A stretch of 64,000 nt of DNA from Paractinoplanes polyasparticus (GCF_019710575.1 NZ_JAHWFK010000004.1:248001-312000); one strand, 5' to 3'; shown: positions 8,654 through 19,756, counted from the stretch's first letter. Notes: generated from the letters alone by a model not told the origin. Numbers and translations are program-made.

Positions 8654-11251
8654 ATGCCGTCGCAGGAACAGGCGCCCGCGGGGGCCTTCGCCGAGTTGCC
8701 CGATCCGGCCCAGGCCGGCTCGTCGGGCGACCTCGTGGAGCGGTTGCGCCTGCTCAAGGTGTGGGCGGGCGATCCCTCGTACGAAATGATCAAGGATCGG
8801 GTGAATGCCGCCTGGACCGCGGCGGGGCGGCCGGCGAGCGAGCTGGCCCGGCGCTCGACCGTGGCCAACATCTTCACGCCGGGGCGCCGCCGGTTCAACA
8901 CCGATCTGGTCATCGCCGTGGTCGAGGCGCTGCACCCCGACGTCGGCTACGTGAACCAGTGGGCTCAGGCGCTGCGCGTGGTCGGCGGCGAGGCCGAGCC
9001 GGTGGCCCAGGTGCGGGTGCAGGACTCGCTGCCGCCGGATCTCGACTCGTTCACCGGCCGGACCGGCGAGCTCGACGAGTTGCGCTCGGCCATGCGGGCC
9101 GGGGACGCGGTGGTGATCTCGGCGATCGAGGGCATGGCCGGCGTCGGCAAGACCCAGTTGGCCGTGCACGCCGGCCACCGGCTGGTGCGCGAGAAGGCGG
9201 CCGACCGGGTGCTGTTCGTCAACCTGCGCGGCTTCCATCCGGACAGTGCGCAGCCGCCGGCCGATCCGGGCGCCGTGCTGGACGGCTTCCTGCGCCTGCT
9301 CGGCGTGCCGGGCCAGCAGATCCCGCACGGTCTCGATGCCCGCGCCGCCGCCTACCGCGACCGTCTCGCCGGCACCCGGACGCTGGTGTTGCTCGACAAC
9401 GCGGCCACGGCCGATCAGGTACGCCCGCTGCTGCCGGCCGTGGCGGGCTGTCTCGCCCTGGTCACGAGCCGCCGCAACCTCGCCGACCTGAAGCCGGCCA
9501 CCCAGCTCGCGGTCGACGCCTTCACCCCGGGCGAGGCGCTGGCGTTCCTGACGAGCATGCTGGCCGGCCTGCCCACCGGCACCGATCCGGACGCGGCGGG
9601 ACGGATCGCCCGGCGCGCGGGGCACCTGCCGCTGGCGCTGAGCCTGATCGCCGGGCACATCCTCGGCACCCCGGGCTGGACGCTGACCGACCACGCCGAC
9701 CGGCTCGACGAGCGGCACCGCGACCGGCGGCTCGACTCGGGCGTCGAGCTGGCCCTCGACCTGTCGTACCAGGGCCTGCCCCACGACCAGCAGCGGCTCT
9801 TCCGGCTGGCCGCGCTGCACCCCGGGCAGGATTTCGACGTGTACGCCGCGGCTGCGCTGGCCGGCGCCGAGCAGACTGCCACGCAGGCTCTGCTCGACCG
9901 GCTCGGTCAGGACCACCTGCTGCAGCCGGCCGGTCCGGGCCGTTACACGTTCCACGACCTCGTCCGTGCCTATGCGGCCACCCGGTCCCAGGATCAAGAC
10001 CCTCCGCCCGTACGGCGGGAAGCCCTGACCCGGCTCTTCGACTACTACCTCGGGGCGGCTGCGGCGGCCATGAACACGCTGCACCCGGCCGAGGCGCGCC
10101 GCCGGCCGTCCGTCGAGCCCGTGGACACCCCCAGCCCCGACCTCTCGGACCCCGGCCAAGCCGCCGCCTGGCTCGACACCGAGCGCCCGACCCTGGTCGC
10201 CGTGGCCGCCCACACGGCCGGGAACGGCTGGCCCGGGCACACCACCCGGCTGGCCCGGATCCTCTACCGCTATCTGCAGGGCAGCGACAACAACGACGCG
10301 CTGACCGTGCACGGCCACGCCCTCGACGCCAGCCGCGACAGCGGTGACCTGGCCGGGCAGGGGCACGCGATGATCGGCATGGCCGTCGTCCACCTGCGGA
10401 TGGGCGAGACCGGGCGCGGCGCCGGCCTGATGCGCGACGCCAACGACCTGTTCCGCCAGGTCGACGACCCGGTCGGGCAGGCCGTGGCCCTGCACAACCT
10501 GGGCATGCTGGCCGACCGCTCGGGCGAGTACGAGACCGCGATCGACCACTGGGAACGGGCGCTGGCCTTCTTCCGGCAGGCCGGCGACCAGTCGGGCGAG
10601 GCGCAGAGTCTGAACGTTCTCGGCACCGCCATGGAGCGCACGAGCCGGTTCGTCGAAGCCATCGACTACTGCCGGGCCGCGCTGACGCTGGCCCGCCAGA
10701 GCGGCAACGAGCACGGGACGGCGTTCGTGCTGAACACGCTGGGCTCGGTCGAGCTGACGTCGGGCCATCACGAGTCGGCCGGCGAACACCTGCGCGAGGC
10801 GCTCGCGATCTTCCGGCAGCTCGGCAGCCGGGCCGGCGAGGCGACCGTCCTGGACAGTCTCGGTCTGCTGCACACGCGGATGGATCAGCCCGAGCGGGCC
10901 GTCGACTATCACGATCAGGCGCTGGTCATCGTGCAGGAGATCGGCGACCAGGACGGTGAGACTCACGTGCGCAACGGGCTCGGGGCGGCCATGCTCGCCG
11001 CTTCCCGGCCGGCGGACGCTCTGATGCATTTCACCGCGGCCCGCGAACTGGCCGACAAATTGGGGGTACGGAGTCAGCAGGCGGAGGCCTCGGCCGGGCT
11101 GGGCCGAGCGCATCAGGCACTGGGTGCCCCCGCGCCGGCGCGGGCTCACTACGAGCAGGCCTTGGCCCTGTACGCCGAGTTCGACCCCGCGGAGGCCGCC
11201 CTGGTACGGAAGCTGATAGCCGAGCTGGACGCTGGGAGCGCTCCCATGTAA
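8654..11251 (+). CDS. STAND-type regulator: N-terminal HTH-like domain, NB-ARC NTPase, TPR repeats
   Basis: The 865-residue protein has an N-terminal segment (25-110) with the LRLLKVWAGDPSYEMIKDR pattern seen in actinomycete XRE-like/STAND regulators. An NB-ARC domain follows: Walker A GMAGVGKT at 160-167, Walker B region TLVLLDNA, LVTSRRN and the winged-helix motif TFHDLVRAY near residue 440. From about 560 onward there are at least six tetratricopeptide repeats (for example VALHNLGMLADRSGEYETAI). It lacks the BTAD/SARP DNA-binding domain of full AfsR. Such proteins act as ATP-driven signalling switches or transcription regulators. It ends 27 bases before the cellulase start on the same strand, so co-transcription or read-through is possible. 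Confidence 0.88.
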   Translation: MPSQEQAPAGAFAELPDPAQAGSSGDLVERLRLLKVWAGDPSYEMIKDRVNAAWTAAGRPASELARRSTVANIFTPGRRRFNTDLVIAVVEALHPDVGYVNQWAQALRVVGGEAEPVAQVRVQDSLPPDLDSFTGRTGELDELRSAMRAGDAVVISAIEGMAGVGKTQLAVHAGHRLVREKAADRVLFVNLRGFHPDSAQPPADPGAVLDGFLRLLGVPGQQIPHGLDARAAAYRDRLAGTRTLVLLDNAATADQVRPLLPAVAGCLALVTSRRNLADLKPATQLAVDAFTPGEALAFLTSMLAGLPTGTDPDAAGRIARRAGHLPLALSLIAGHILGTPGWTLTDHADRLDERHRDRRLDSGVELALDLSYQGLPHDQQRLFRLAALHPGQDFDVYAAAALAGAEQTATQALLDRLGQDHLLQPAGPGRYTFHDLVRAYAATRSQDQDPPPVRREALTRLFDYYLGAAAAAMNTLHPAEARRRPSVEPVDTPSPDLSDPGQAAAWLDTERPTLVAVAAHTAGNGWPGHTTRLARILYRYLQGSDNNDALTVHGHALDASRDSGDLAGQGHAMIGMAVVHLRMGETGRGAGLMRDANDLFRQVDDPVGQAVALHNLGMLADRSGEYETAIDHWERALAFFRQAGDQSGEAQSLNVLGTAMERTSRFVEAIDYCRAALTLARQSGNEHGTAFVLNTLGSVELTSGHHESAGEHLREALAIFRQLGSRAGEATVLDSLGLLHTRMDQPERAVDYHDQALVIVQEIGDQDGETHVRNGLGAAMLAASRPADALMHFTAARELADKLGVRSQQAEASAGLGRAHQALGAPAPARAHYEQALALYAEFDPAEAALVRKLIAELDAGSAPM

Positions 11252-13561
<2,310 letters not shown>

Positions 13562-13622
13562 GGTGGTGCGTTCGGGCTTGTGTGACTCGGAGCCGGCGGC
13601 TTCGGTCAATTTTCGGGGCTGG

Positions 13623-13652
13623 TTGGTTGTCTGGCACTCACGGGACAACCAA
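13623..13652. promoter_or_regulatory. 9-bp inverted repeat in the leader of the small secreted protein gene
   Basis: TTGGTTGTC at 13623-13631 is repeated in inverse at 13644-13652 with a 12-base spacer, 20 bases before the start codon. It could be a regulator site or a leader hairpin. No regulator gene is adjacent, so the role is unknown. Confidence 0.4.
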
Positions 13653-13671
13653 ACAGAGTCGGGAGTTCAGC

Positions 13672-13995
13672 ATGCGAACCAGAACCATCGTGGGGCTTGC
13701 GATCGCGGGTGGCGCCGCCGCTGTGGCAGTGGGACTCGGCGGGAGTGCGCTGGCGGCCGGGCCGGAGCGGGCCGAACCCGCCGTTCAGGTGACAGTCGGC
13801 ACCGGCGGGGCGGCCACGCCGGGCGGTGAGACCGGCTCCGGGTCGGCGACGACGGGCAGCGACACCGGCTCGGCGACGCGGGGCAGTGACACCGGCTCCG
13901 GGTCGGCGACGCAATGGGATTGCCCGGAGAAGGACGGCTCGGCGGGCCCGGGCTCGGGCACTGACTCGCCGGGCGCCGCCGACCAGGCACTCTGA
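13672..13995 (+). CDS. small secreted Gly/Ser/Thr-rich protein with WDCPEKDG motif
   Basis: The 107-residue product has a twin-positive, hydrophobic N-terminus (MRTRTIVGLAIAGGAAAVAV) with an ALAAG cleavage site near residue 25. A low-complexity region follows with repeated units of the type TGSGSAT/GSDTGSAT. The C-terminus carries a WDCPEKDG motif and a Gly/Ser/Pro-rich tail. I recall short actinomycete exported proteins with a similar DCPEK ending, all of unknown function. It contains one Cys after the signal region. The start is ATG with a GGGAG ribosome site. No partner gene is apparent; the neighbours are a cellulase upstream and convergent peptidase E downstream. Confidence 0.72.
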   Translation: MRTRTIVGLAIAGGAAAVAVGLGGSALAAGPERAEPAVQVTVGTGGAATPGGETGSGSATTGSDTGSATRGSDTGSGSATQWDCPEKDGSAGPGSGTDSPGAADQAL

Positions 13996-14000
13996 TCGCC

Positions 14001-14047
14001 GGCCGTCGCGGGGTTTCCGGGCACAACGGCCCAGCCCCGCGACGGCC
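14001..14047. terminator. bidirectional stem-loop terminator between convergent genes
   Basis: A perfect 13-bp inverted repeat (GGCCGTCGCGGGG at 14001-14013, complement at 14035-14047) lies between the stop codons of the small secreted protein gene and the convergent peptidase E gene. The loop is 21 bases. Confidence 0.7.
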
Positions 14048-14052
14048 GCTCG

Positions 14053-14787
14053 TCAGGCCCCGAACAACCGCCACTGGCCCTCGGACACCACCCGCGCCAC
14101 GCCGTCGACAACGACGACCGCTGAGTCGTCGTCGATCGCGTACACCCGCCCCGGGATGTGGGATGCCCACTTCTCCGCGTTGGGCAGGGAGGCGTCGGGG
14201 TGGTCCGGGTGTTCCAGGTGCGGGATCACGCCGAAGTCGACGAGGCCGGCGCCCTCTCCCGTGACCAGCAACCGGTCGACGTCGCCCTGCGGGGTGGTGA
14301 AGACGGTCGCCTCCGATTTCAGAGGGCTGTCGGCTCCGCGCGGGGGTTCGGTGTAGGTCTCGACGAACGTGGCGGCCGCCGCGATGGCTCCGGCGCTCAC
14401 CCCCACGTACACGGCCTCGGAACTCAGCGTCGGCAGCAGGTCGGTCAGGCCGGAGCGGCGCATCCAGCCGGCCAGGAACAGCGGGTCGCCGCCCCAGAAC
14501 AGCAGGGCGTCCGCCGCGCGAACGGCCGGCACCCAGGCGTCCTCCTCGATGCTGGGCAGCACCGACAGTTCGAGCAGGCCCAGCGACTTCCAGCCGAGAC
14601 CGCTGAGCCGGGACGGGGCCTGGTCGCTGATCGCCCGGTGGGCCAGGCCCGGCCCGCCCGGGAACGGATAGATCGCGGTGGGGATGATCAGCGCGTTCGA
14701 CTCGGCGATGGGCTTGCCCAGCAGGCCGATCAGCGCGTCCGCGATCGTCCGGTTCAGAGTCCCGGACGAGGTGAGCAGTGCCTTCAT
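14053..14787 (-). CDS. peptidase E-like protein (S51 family, type 1 glutamine amidotransferase-like fold)
   Basis: The 244-residue cytoplasmic protein resembles the S51 dipeptidases, which hydrolyse Asp-X dipeptides. The nucleophile elbow is YVGVSAGAIAAA (Ser at about residue 132), preceded by ALLFWGGDPLFLAGWM, the family's Gly-rich strand. IPHLEHPDHPD provides the conserved His region. It starts 3 bases after the stop of the DHFR-like gene, so the two form an operon transcribed from the HxlR-controlled intergenic region. Substrate in vivo is unknown. Confidence 0.83.
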   Translation of the reverse strand: MKALLTSSGTLNRTIADALIGLLGKPIAESNALIIPTAIYPFPGGPGLAHRAISDQAPSRLSGLGWKSLGLLELSVLPSIEEDAWVPAVRAADALLFWGGDPLFLAGWMRRSGLTDLLPTLSSEAVYVGVSAGAIAAAATFVETYTEPPRGADSPLKSEATVFTTPQGDVDRLLVTGEGAGLVDFGVIPHLEHPDHPDASLPNAEKWASHIPGRVYAIDDDSAVVVVDGVARVVSEGQWRLFGA

Positions 14788-14790
14788 CGC

Positions 14791-15387
14791 TCAGCGCTCG
14801 ATTCTGTACGTGATGTGAGTGACCAGGGACGCGCTGCGCGACGAGACCTGCCGCAGCTTCCGGGGCGAAACGCCGTCGAAGAGGCGCTCGCCGGCGCCGA
14901 CAACCACCGGGGCGATGTGCAGGCGCAGTTCGTCGATCAGGCCGGCCGCCAGGAACTGGTTCATGGTGGTGGCGCCGCCGGCGATGGCGACGGTGCCGTC
15001 GTCACTGGCCTCGACCGCGCGCTTGAGGGCTGCCTCGACCCCACCGGTGACGAAGTGGAATGTGGTGCCGCCCTGCAGGGGCAGGTCTTCGCGGTCGTGG
15101 TGGGTCAGGACGAAGACCGGTTTGTGGTACGGAGGGTCTTCGCCCCACCAGCCGCGCCATTCGAGGTCCCAGACGCCGCGGCCGGGGCTGAACATGTTGC
15201 GGCCCATGATGAAGGCGTCGGCCGCGGTGATCGCGGCCAGTTCGGCGGCGTTCTCGTCGGGGGTCTCGAACATCCACCGGTGCAGTTCGTCGACCGGACC
15301 GTCGCCGAAGGGCCTCTCCAGCCTCTGGTTGACGCCGGTGGCGAAGCCGTCGGCCGAGATGGCGATGTCGGCGGTGATGTACGGCAT
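14791..15387 (-). CDS. dihydrofolate reductase family protein (RibD C-terminal-like reductase)
   Basis: The 198-residue product opens MPYITADIAISADGFATG, characteristic of the small DHFR/RibD-like reductases common in actinobacteria. Further signatures are DAFIMGRNMFSPGRG, KPVFVLTHHDR, VAIAGGATTMNQFLAAGLID and LHIAPVVVGAG. These proteins bind NADPH, but most are not folate enzymes; the substrate is unknown. The ATG at 15385-15387 is chosen because GGGAGCAGCC precedes it; an upstream in-frame ATG would run through the operator. It is divergent from the HxlR regulator and shares two palindromic operators with it, so it is the likely main target. Confidence 0.85.
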   Translation of the reverse strand: MPYITADIAISADGFATGVNQRLERPFGDGPVDELHRWMFETPDENAAELAAITAADAFIMGRNMFSPGRGVWDLEWRGWWGEDPPYHKPVFVLTHHDREDLPLQGGTTFHFVTGGVEAALKRAVEASDDGTVAIAGGATTMNQFLAAGLIDELRLHIAPVVVGAGERLFDGVSPRKLRQVSSRSASLVTHITYRIER

Positions 15388-15399
15388 GGCTGCTCCCTT

Positions 15400-15463
15400 A
15401 ACCGATTGCTTTCTGCAACTGGTTAGCACCGTAGGGGGAACCGATTGTAGGATGCAAGCGGTT
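15400..15463. promoter_or_regulatory. two 25-bp HxlR-type operators between divergent genes
   Basis: Two imperfect palindromes occupy 15400-15424 and 15439-15463, 39 bases apart. Each has the half-sites AACCGATTG at the left and GCAACTGGTT (first site) or GCAAGCGGTT (second site) at the right. They lie between the divergent DHFR-like and HxlR genes, where an autoregulating HxlR protein would bind. Sites close to four helical turns apart suggest cooperative dimers on one face of the DNA. Confidence 0.78.
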
Positions 15464-15483
15464 CAGGGAGAGGATGTCTGCGC

Positions 15484-15993
15484 ATGGCCGTCGAACACCG
15501 ATCTGGGTGCCCGATCAACCTGTCTCTCGAGGTGCTCGGCGACAAGTGGTCGCTGCTCATCATCCGCGACATGATGTTCGGCAACCGGCGTCACTTCCGG
15601 GCCTTGCTCACCGAGTCGGAAGAGGGCATCGCCTCCAACATCCTGGCCGATCGGCTGTCCCGGCTCACCGGTCTCGGCATGATCACCTCGGCCCCGGATC
15701 CCTCGCACAAGCAGCGCATCCTGCTCAGCCTCACCGAGCCCGCCATCCAGCTGGTCCCGGTGCTGGCCCATCTCGGCGCGTGGGGCCGCCGCCACCTGCC
15801 GGTCAGCCGCGAGCTGTCCATCCGGGCCGAGCTGCTGGAACGCGGCGGCCAGCCGTTGTGGGACGACTTCATGGACGAGCTACGCGAGCTGCACCTGGGC
15901 ATCGCCCGTCCGCCCGGCACCCCGTCCGTGCTGGGACAACTGACGGACGCCTACTTCGCCGAACTGGCCAAGTCCGGCCCCCACGCGGCGTAG
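15484..15993 (+). CDS. HxlR/MarR-type winged-helix transcriptional regulator
   Basis: The 169-residue protein contains the HxlR signature: GCPINLSLEVLGDKWSLLII near residues 8-27, then RHFRALLTESEEGIASNILADRL as the recognition region and RLTGLGMITS as the wing. HxlR regulators respond to electrophiles or small metabolites and usually control an adjacent divergent gene. Here that is the DHFR-like/peptidase E operon. A ribosome site AGGGAGAGG lies about 10 bases before the ATG. The C-terminal 60 residues extend beyond the minimal HxlR domain and may mediate dimerisation or sensing. One conserved Cys (C9) precedes the HTH and could be a redox sensor, which is an inference. Confidence 0.9.
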   Translation: MAVEHRSGCPINLSLEVLGDKWSLLIIRDMMFGNRRHFRALLTESEEGIASNILADRLSRLTGLGMITSAPDPSHKQRILLSLTEPAIQLVPVLAHLGAWGRRHLPVSRELSIRAELLERGGQPLWDDFMDELRELHLGIARPPGTPSVLGQLTDAYFAELAKSGPHAA

Positions 15994-16018
15994 CGATCGG
16001 CACCGCCACCGCGACGGC

Positions 16019-16753
16019 CTACATCCGTGCCGGCTCGCTCGCGTTCAGGAAGGTCATGACCTCGGCCTGGAACGCCTCCGGGGCCAGGCTGTGCACACGG
16101 TGGCCGACCGGGATCGTCGCCAGCCGGGCGCCGGGGATGGCGGCGGTCATCTCGGCCAGCCGGCGGGGCGGGACGCAGCTGGTCGGGCCGCCGGAGAAGA
16201 CCAGCGTCGGCTGCCGCAGGCTGCTCAGCCGGGCCCACCACTCGGGGTCGGGCCGCACCAGCTGCAGGACGATGGCGCTCATGACGGCCAGCGCGTGGCC
16301 GGAACGGGCGGGCAGGGCGGAACCGGCGGCGGCCACCAGGCGGAGCAGTCGCCCGCGTCGCGGCGGCGCCGCCAGATCTTCCAGGACCAGGCGGGCGACC
16401 AGATGCGGCGAGTGCAGGGCGGCGGCCAGGGCCGCGTACGCCCCGACGGAATGCCCGATGAGGACGGCATCCCGCAGCTCCCACTGGTTGAGCAGGCCGA
16501 GCACGTCGTCGCGCAGGCTGCCGAGCAGGTAGTCGGTGGTGCGCTCGCTGCCGGCGTGGCCGCGCAGGTCGATGGCGATGACGCGATGCCCGGTGGCGAC
16601 CAGCCCGGGCGCCAGCTTGTCCCAGGTGCCGGCGCTGCTGCCGGTGCCGTGCAGAAGCACCGCGGGCACGCCGTCCGCATCGCCGCACTCGCGGTAGCCG
16701 AGACGGACACCGTTGACCACGACAGTGCCCACCGTCGACCACTCGAACGCCAT
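16019..16753 (-). CDS. alpha/beta-fold hydrolase
   Basis: The 244-residue protein has the canonical lay-out: LLHGTGSSAGTWDKL forms the oxyanion region, IDLRGHAGSERT is the strand-4 turn, and the nucleophile elbow GHSVG is at 100-104 (Ser102). A late PVGHRVHSLAPEAF supplies the catalytic His near 218. It probably hydrolyses an ester, lactone or C-C bond of a small molecule; the sequence does not specify which. It converges on the HxlR gene with 25 bases between and is not obviously part of that regulon. The next gene on the same strand is the sensor kinase 58 bases upstream. Confidence 0.87.
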   Translation of the reverse strand: MAFEWSTVGTVVVNGVRLGYRECGDADGVPAVLLHGTGSSAGTWDKLAPGLVATGHRVIAIDLRGHAGSERTTDYLLGSLRDDVLGLLNQWELRDAVLIGHSVGAYAALAAALHSPHLVARLVLEDLAAPPRRGRLLRLVAAAGSALPARSGHALAVMSAIVLQLVRPDPEWWARLSSLRQPTLVFSGGPTSCVPPRRLAEMTAAIPGARLATIPVGHRVHSLAPEAFQAEVMTFLNASEPARM

Positions 16754-16811
16754 ACCCGTTGTTTACCAGACGTTCGGCGGCCGACCCCGGAAATCCACTC
16801 TGTCGTCAATG

Positions 16812-18035
16812 TCACTGGGCACGGCTGACGGCCGCCGTCCGGCCCACCTCGGAGGCTGCGTCGAGTGGCAGCACCGCGTAGACCTCGAAGCCGCCGCCCA
16901 CGACCGGCCCGGTCGTGAGCGTGCCACCGAGGGCGGCCGCCCGCTCCCGCATCCCGGCGATGCCGTGGCCGCCGCCCCGCACCCGGGCGACGGCCCGTAC
17001 GGGAGCGGTGTTGCGGACACCGAGCCGCAGGGTGGAATCGTCGGCGGTCACGCTGATCCGCACGCTCGCGCCGGCCGCGTGGCGCGTAGCGTTGGACAGG
17101 GCCTCTTGGACGATGCGGTAGGCGGCCTGCCCGACCAGCGGCGGGACAGCGTCGGCAGGCATCGCGGCGAGCACCACCTCGAGTCCGGAAGCAGTAGCGG
17201 CGGCCAGCATGTCGGGAAGATCGGCCAGGCTCGGCGACGGGGTGGAGCCGGCCGCCGTCGAGTCGCTGCGCAGCACGCCGAGCAGGCGGCGCATGTCGTG
17301 CAGCGCGGCCCGGGAGGCGCCCGCGATCGCCACGAACTCGGAGTCGCGGGCCTCGCGCTCGCCGCTGAGGCGGTAGGGAGCCGTCTCGGCCCGGACCGCG
17401 ATCATCGACATGTGGTGGGCCACCACGTCGTGCATCTCACGGGCGATGCGGGCGCGTTCCTCGAGCACGGCACTGCGTTCCTGTTCGGCCGCGGTCAACT
17501 GTCGCTCGGCGGCCAGGCTGCGCTGCGCCTCGATCCGGCGGCGCACCTGGTCGCCCACCACGGCCAGCACGACGACCGAGCCGATCACGGCCGGCGCCCG
17601 GGACGGCGCGAGATGCCCGGCCATCGTGGCCACGGTGAGCAGGGCGACCCACAGCACCGTGGCGGCCCGGTGGACCAGAGCGACCACCAGCACCGAAGCG
17701 GGCAGCACGAAGACCTGCAACGGATGCCACGGCCAGGACAGCCCGTCGGGCGCCACCTCGCGTGGCAGGTTGAGCAGGGTGGCCACCATCGCGAGGCGCC
17801 ACGCCACCAACGGCCGATGCGGCAGGAGCCCGATCGGGACGGCCACCGTGGCAGCCAACGCCACCCGCACCGCGACCAGCTCGATGCCGCCGAGGTGATC
17901 GTGGACCAGCAACGCCGAGCCCAGCGCGGCCGCGCCGAACACCCAGGCGAGCAACCAGTGGCCGGCCGGTCGACGATCGCGGCCGGCCACCACCGTCCGC
18001 AGTCCCACCAGCAGCGAAGTCGTCATGCCGCCCAT
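16812..18035 (-). CDS. NarL-class sensor histidine kinase (HisKA_3), no adjacent response regulator
   Basis: The 407-residue protein has an N-terminal membrane part with about six hydrophobic segments (to about residue 180). A coiled linker precedes the DHp helix ERARIAREMHDVVAHHMSMI, with the phosphorylated His in MHDVV, and a HATPase_c domain ends in GGHGIAGMRERAAALGGTL. This is the DesK/LiaS-like class that pairs with LuxR-type regulators. No such regulator is next to it, which makes it an orphan in this window. The first ATG (18035) has GAGGTGAACC directly upstream. Confidence 0.88.
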   Translation of the reverse strand: MGGMTTSLLVGLRTVVAGRDRRPAGHWLLAWVFGAAALGSALLVHDHLGGIELVAVRVALAATVAVPIGLLPHRPLVAWRLAMVATLLNLPREVAPDGLSWPWHPLQVFVLPASVLVVALVHRAATVLWVALLTVATMAGHLAPSRAPAVIGSVVVLAVVGDQVRRRIEAQRSLAAERQLTAAEQERSAVLEERARIAREMHDVVAHHMSMIAVRAETAPYRLSGEREARDSEFVAIAGASRAALHDMRRLLGVLRSDSTAAGSTPSPSLADLPDMLAAATASGLEVVLAAMPADAVPPLVGQAAYRIVQEALSNATRHAAGASVRISVTADDSTLRLGVRNTAPVRAVARVRGGGHGIAGMRERAAALGGTLTTGPVVGGGFEVYAVLPLDAASEVGRTAAVSRAQ

Positions 18036-18418
18036 GGTTCACCTCGAGCCACGCCGGAACCATCCGGCAGACTGCAGAGCCCGGGGTGGAGATAACCCCA
18101 CCCGAGAAGGCGAACTGGGGCGAGGACGAACGGCTCCGGATGCCGGCGTCGGACCGGGACACCCCGGCGCACTTCGCACAGCGCGCCTGGTCTCCCGGCA
18201 TTTTTCCTTCGTCCGAAAGGGTGCGACGCCGTCATCCGGAGCTATGTAGAGAATGCATCATTCCGGACATTTCACACAGCGCCAAAGGTCTCGATCTTGG
18301 ACGCCGAAGGCTCACCCCGGCCCGGCCCCGCGGCGCGGAACCGGCGGCGGTTCGGCTGAAAACGTGCCGTTGACCGGCGCGCCTCCCGCTTTCTTGCTAG
18401 GAGCCCATCCCGGCGCAC
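18036..18418. other. intergenic region without supported gene
   Basis: These 383 bases separate the orphan sensor kinase gene (which starts here on the minus strand) from the end of the FtsX-ectodomain-like membrane protein gene. Base composition is somewhat lower in GC than the neighbours. Short open frames exist on the plus strand but have no convincing ribosome site or family resemblance. It should contain the kinase promoter and a terminator for the upstream operon. I see no strong palindrome. Confidence 0.5.
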
Positions 18419-19720
18419 TCACGGCGCGCGGTGGACGGCGAGCACGCCGGCCAGGCCGGTGACCTCCTCGGTCAGGGCGGGCAGATAGGCCGGATTACCC
18501 AGCTCGACGTCGAAGTAGTACGGCAGAGCGGCGACGGCGTCCTCCGGGATCGGGGCGCCCGCGCAGTAGGTTTCGCGGAAGCCGGCCGAGTCGGGCTCCC
18601 AGATCAGTTCGCCCAGGCTGCCCGAGCGGCTGCGGAAGATGGCCGCGTCGATCAGGGCCCGCTCCTGTTCCGTGGCGGCGTTGTTGACGAAGATCTTCAC
18701 GTGCTTGCTCGTACGGGTCTCGGCCGCGGGCGCTTCGGCCGGCAGACCGGTGGGGCGGCAGGCGGCGGCGCCCACACTGACGCCGTTCTGCCGCAGCAGG
18801 CCGGGCAGGCTGAACGCAAGCGCGACGAGCACCACGGCGGCCACCGCGGTCTTCGGCCACCGGCGTACCTGCGTGGCGCCGAAGCTGAGCGCGGCGCGGA
18901 CCGGACGGGTCTGGGCGATCGTGACCACCAGGATCAGGCCGGCGATCCAGGCTGACAGCAGGGCCGGTCCGTAGCCGAGGTTGTAGAAGCCGCCCCACCA
19001 CGGGCTGTCGCCGGGCAACTCCTCCCCCGGCCGCAACGTGCTCGGCAACAGGAAAACGATCGCCACAACCGCGGCCCCGGCGGCGAACGGCCGGGCCCGA
19101 CCGGCGGTGCGAGCGACCCACCAGGTGAGCAGCAGGGCCACCAGACCCCCGGCAACCGCCCCGGCCCAGCTCAGGCCGGCCGACCACGAGGGCGGCGCGC
19201 GCCACAGGTCGAAGGCGGCCGCTCCCGGTGAGTCGTAGGAAGGGCGTTCCGTCCAGTAGTAGTCGCTGAAGTTGAGGATCAGGCCGGGCCGGATGGCCCA
19301 GAACCCGGCCTGGTACTCGGCTCCGCCGTCGACCATGGGCTCGGGCGCGGACACGGTGAAGTCGTGGATCCGCCAGCCGGCGCCCGCCAACCGGTCGCGG
19401 ACGCCGGCGCTGTAGGTCGCCACGTCGCGGGTGGCCTCGTTGTGCTTGACCCAGTAGGCCACCGAGCCGTACTTCACGCCCTCACCGTCGCCGAACGGCT
19501 CGATCGCCTCGGCCTCGCCGCCGCCGAAGACCCGCAGGCCGGGGAATGCGGCGGCCGACAGCTCCTGCGCTTCGGCCCCGGACGGCAGGGGCGGCGCGTA
19601 CTCCAACGCGATCCGCCCGGCGGCGAAGGCGCCCACGTACGCCCCGGCGAGCGTGATGAGGACGGCCAGGATCAGCCCTCGAGCCGAGAACCTCACGCTC
19701 CACCTCCGTTGCGGCGACAC
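18419..19720 (-). CDS. multi-pass membrane protein with FtsX-ectodomain-like C-terminal domain
   Basis: The 433-residue protein has an N-terminal membrane helix (about 12-32), an exterior domain of about 140 residues, four central helices (about 185-315) and a soluble C-terminal domain (about 345-433). That last domain reads KIFVNNAATEQERALIDAAI, a Ser/Asp/Glu-rich middle, then LPYYFDVELGNPAYLPALTE and LAGVLAV. The pattern (strand, helix with residues ERALI, strand, D/E-P-Y-xxL, helix, GV) resembles the extracellular domain of cell-division protein FtsX, but the FtsX permease core is absent. It follows a related membrane protein and a PadR regulator in one operon. Function unknown; the FtsX resemblance is my inference. 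Confidence 0.62.
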   Translation of the reverse strand: MSPQRRWSVRFSARGLILAVLITLAGAYVGAFAAGRIALEYAPPLPSGAEAQELSAAAFPGLRVFGGGEAEAIEPFGDGEGVKYGSVAYWVKHNEATRDVATYSAGVRDRLAGAGWRIHDFTVSAPEPMVDGGAEYQAGFWAIRPGLILNFSDYYWTERPSYDSPGAAAFDLWRAPPSWSAGLSWAGAVAGGLVALLLTWWVARTAGRARPFAAGAAVVAIVFLLPSTLRPGEELPGDSPWWGGFYNLGYGPALLSAWIAGLILVVTIAQTRPVRAALSFGATQVRRWPKTAVAAVVLVALAFSLPGLLRQNGVSVGAAACRPTGLPAEAPAAETRTSKHVKIFVNNAATEQERALIDAAIFRSRSGSLGELIWEPDSAGFRETYCAGAPIPEDAVAALPYYFDVELGNPAYLPALTEEVTGLAGVLAVHRAP

Positions 19721-19756
19721 AGTGCGCGACAGCTTACGAATCCCGCGCCAGCGCTG

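Noticed and set aside
8606..11149. Long minus-strand frame opposite the STAND regulator
   Set aside because: Translation has no recognisable motif while the plus-strand frame has Walker A/B motifs and TPRs; it is a codon-bias shadow.
18086..18373. A 95-residue frame in the 18.0-18.4 kb gap
   Set aside because: No ribosome site, no hydrophobic or domain pattern and poor codon bias; treated as non-coding.
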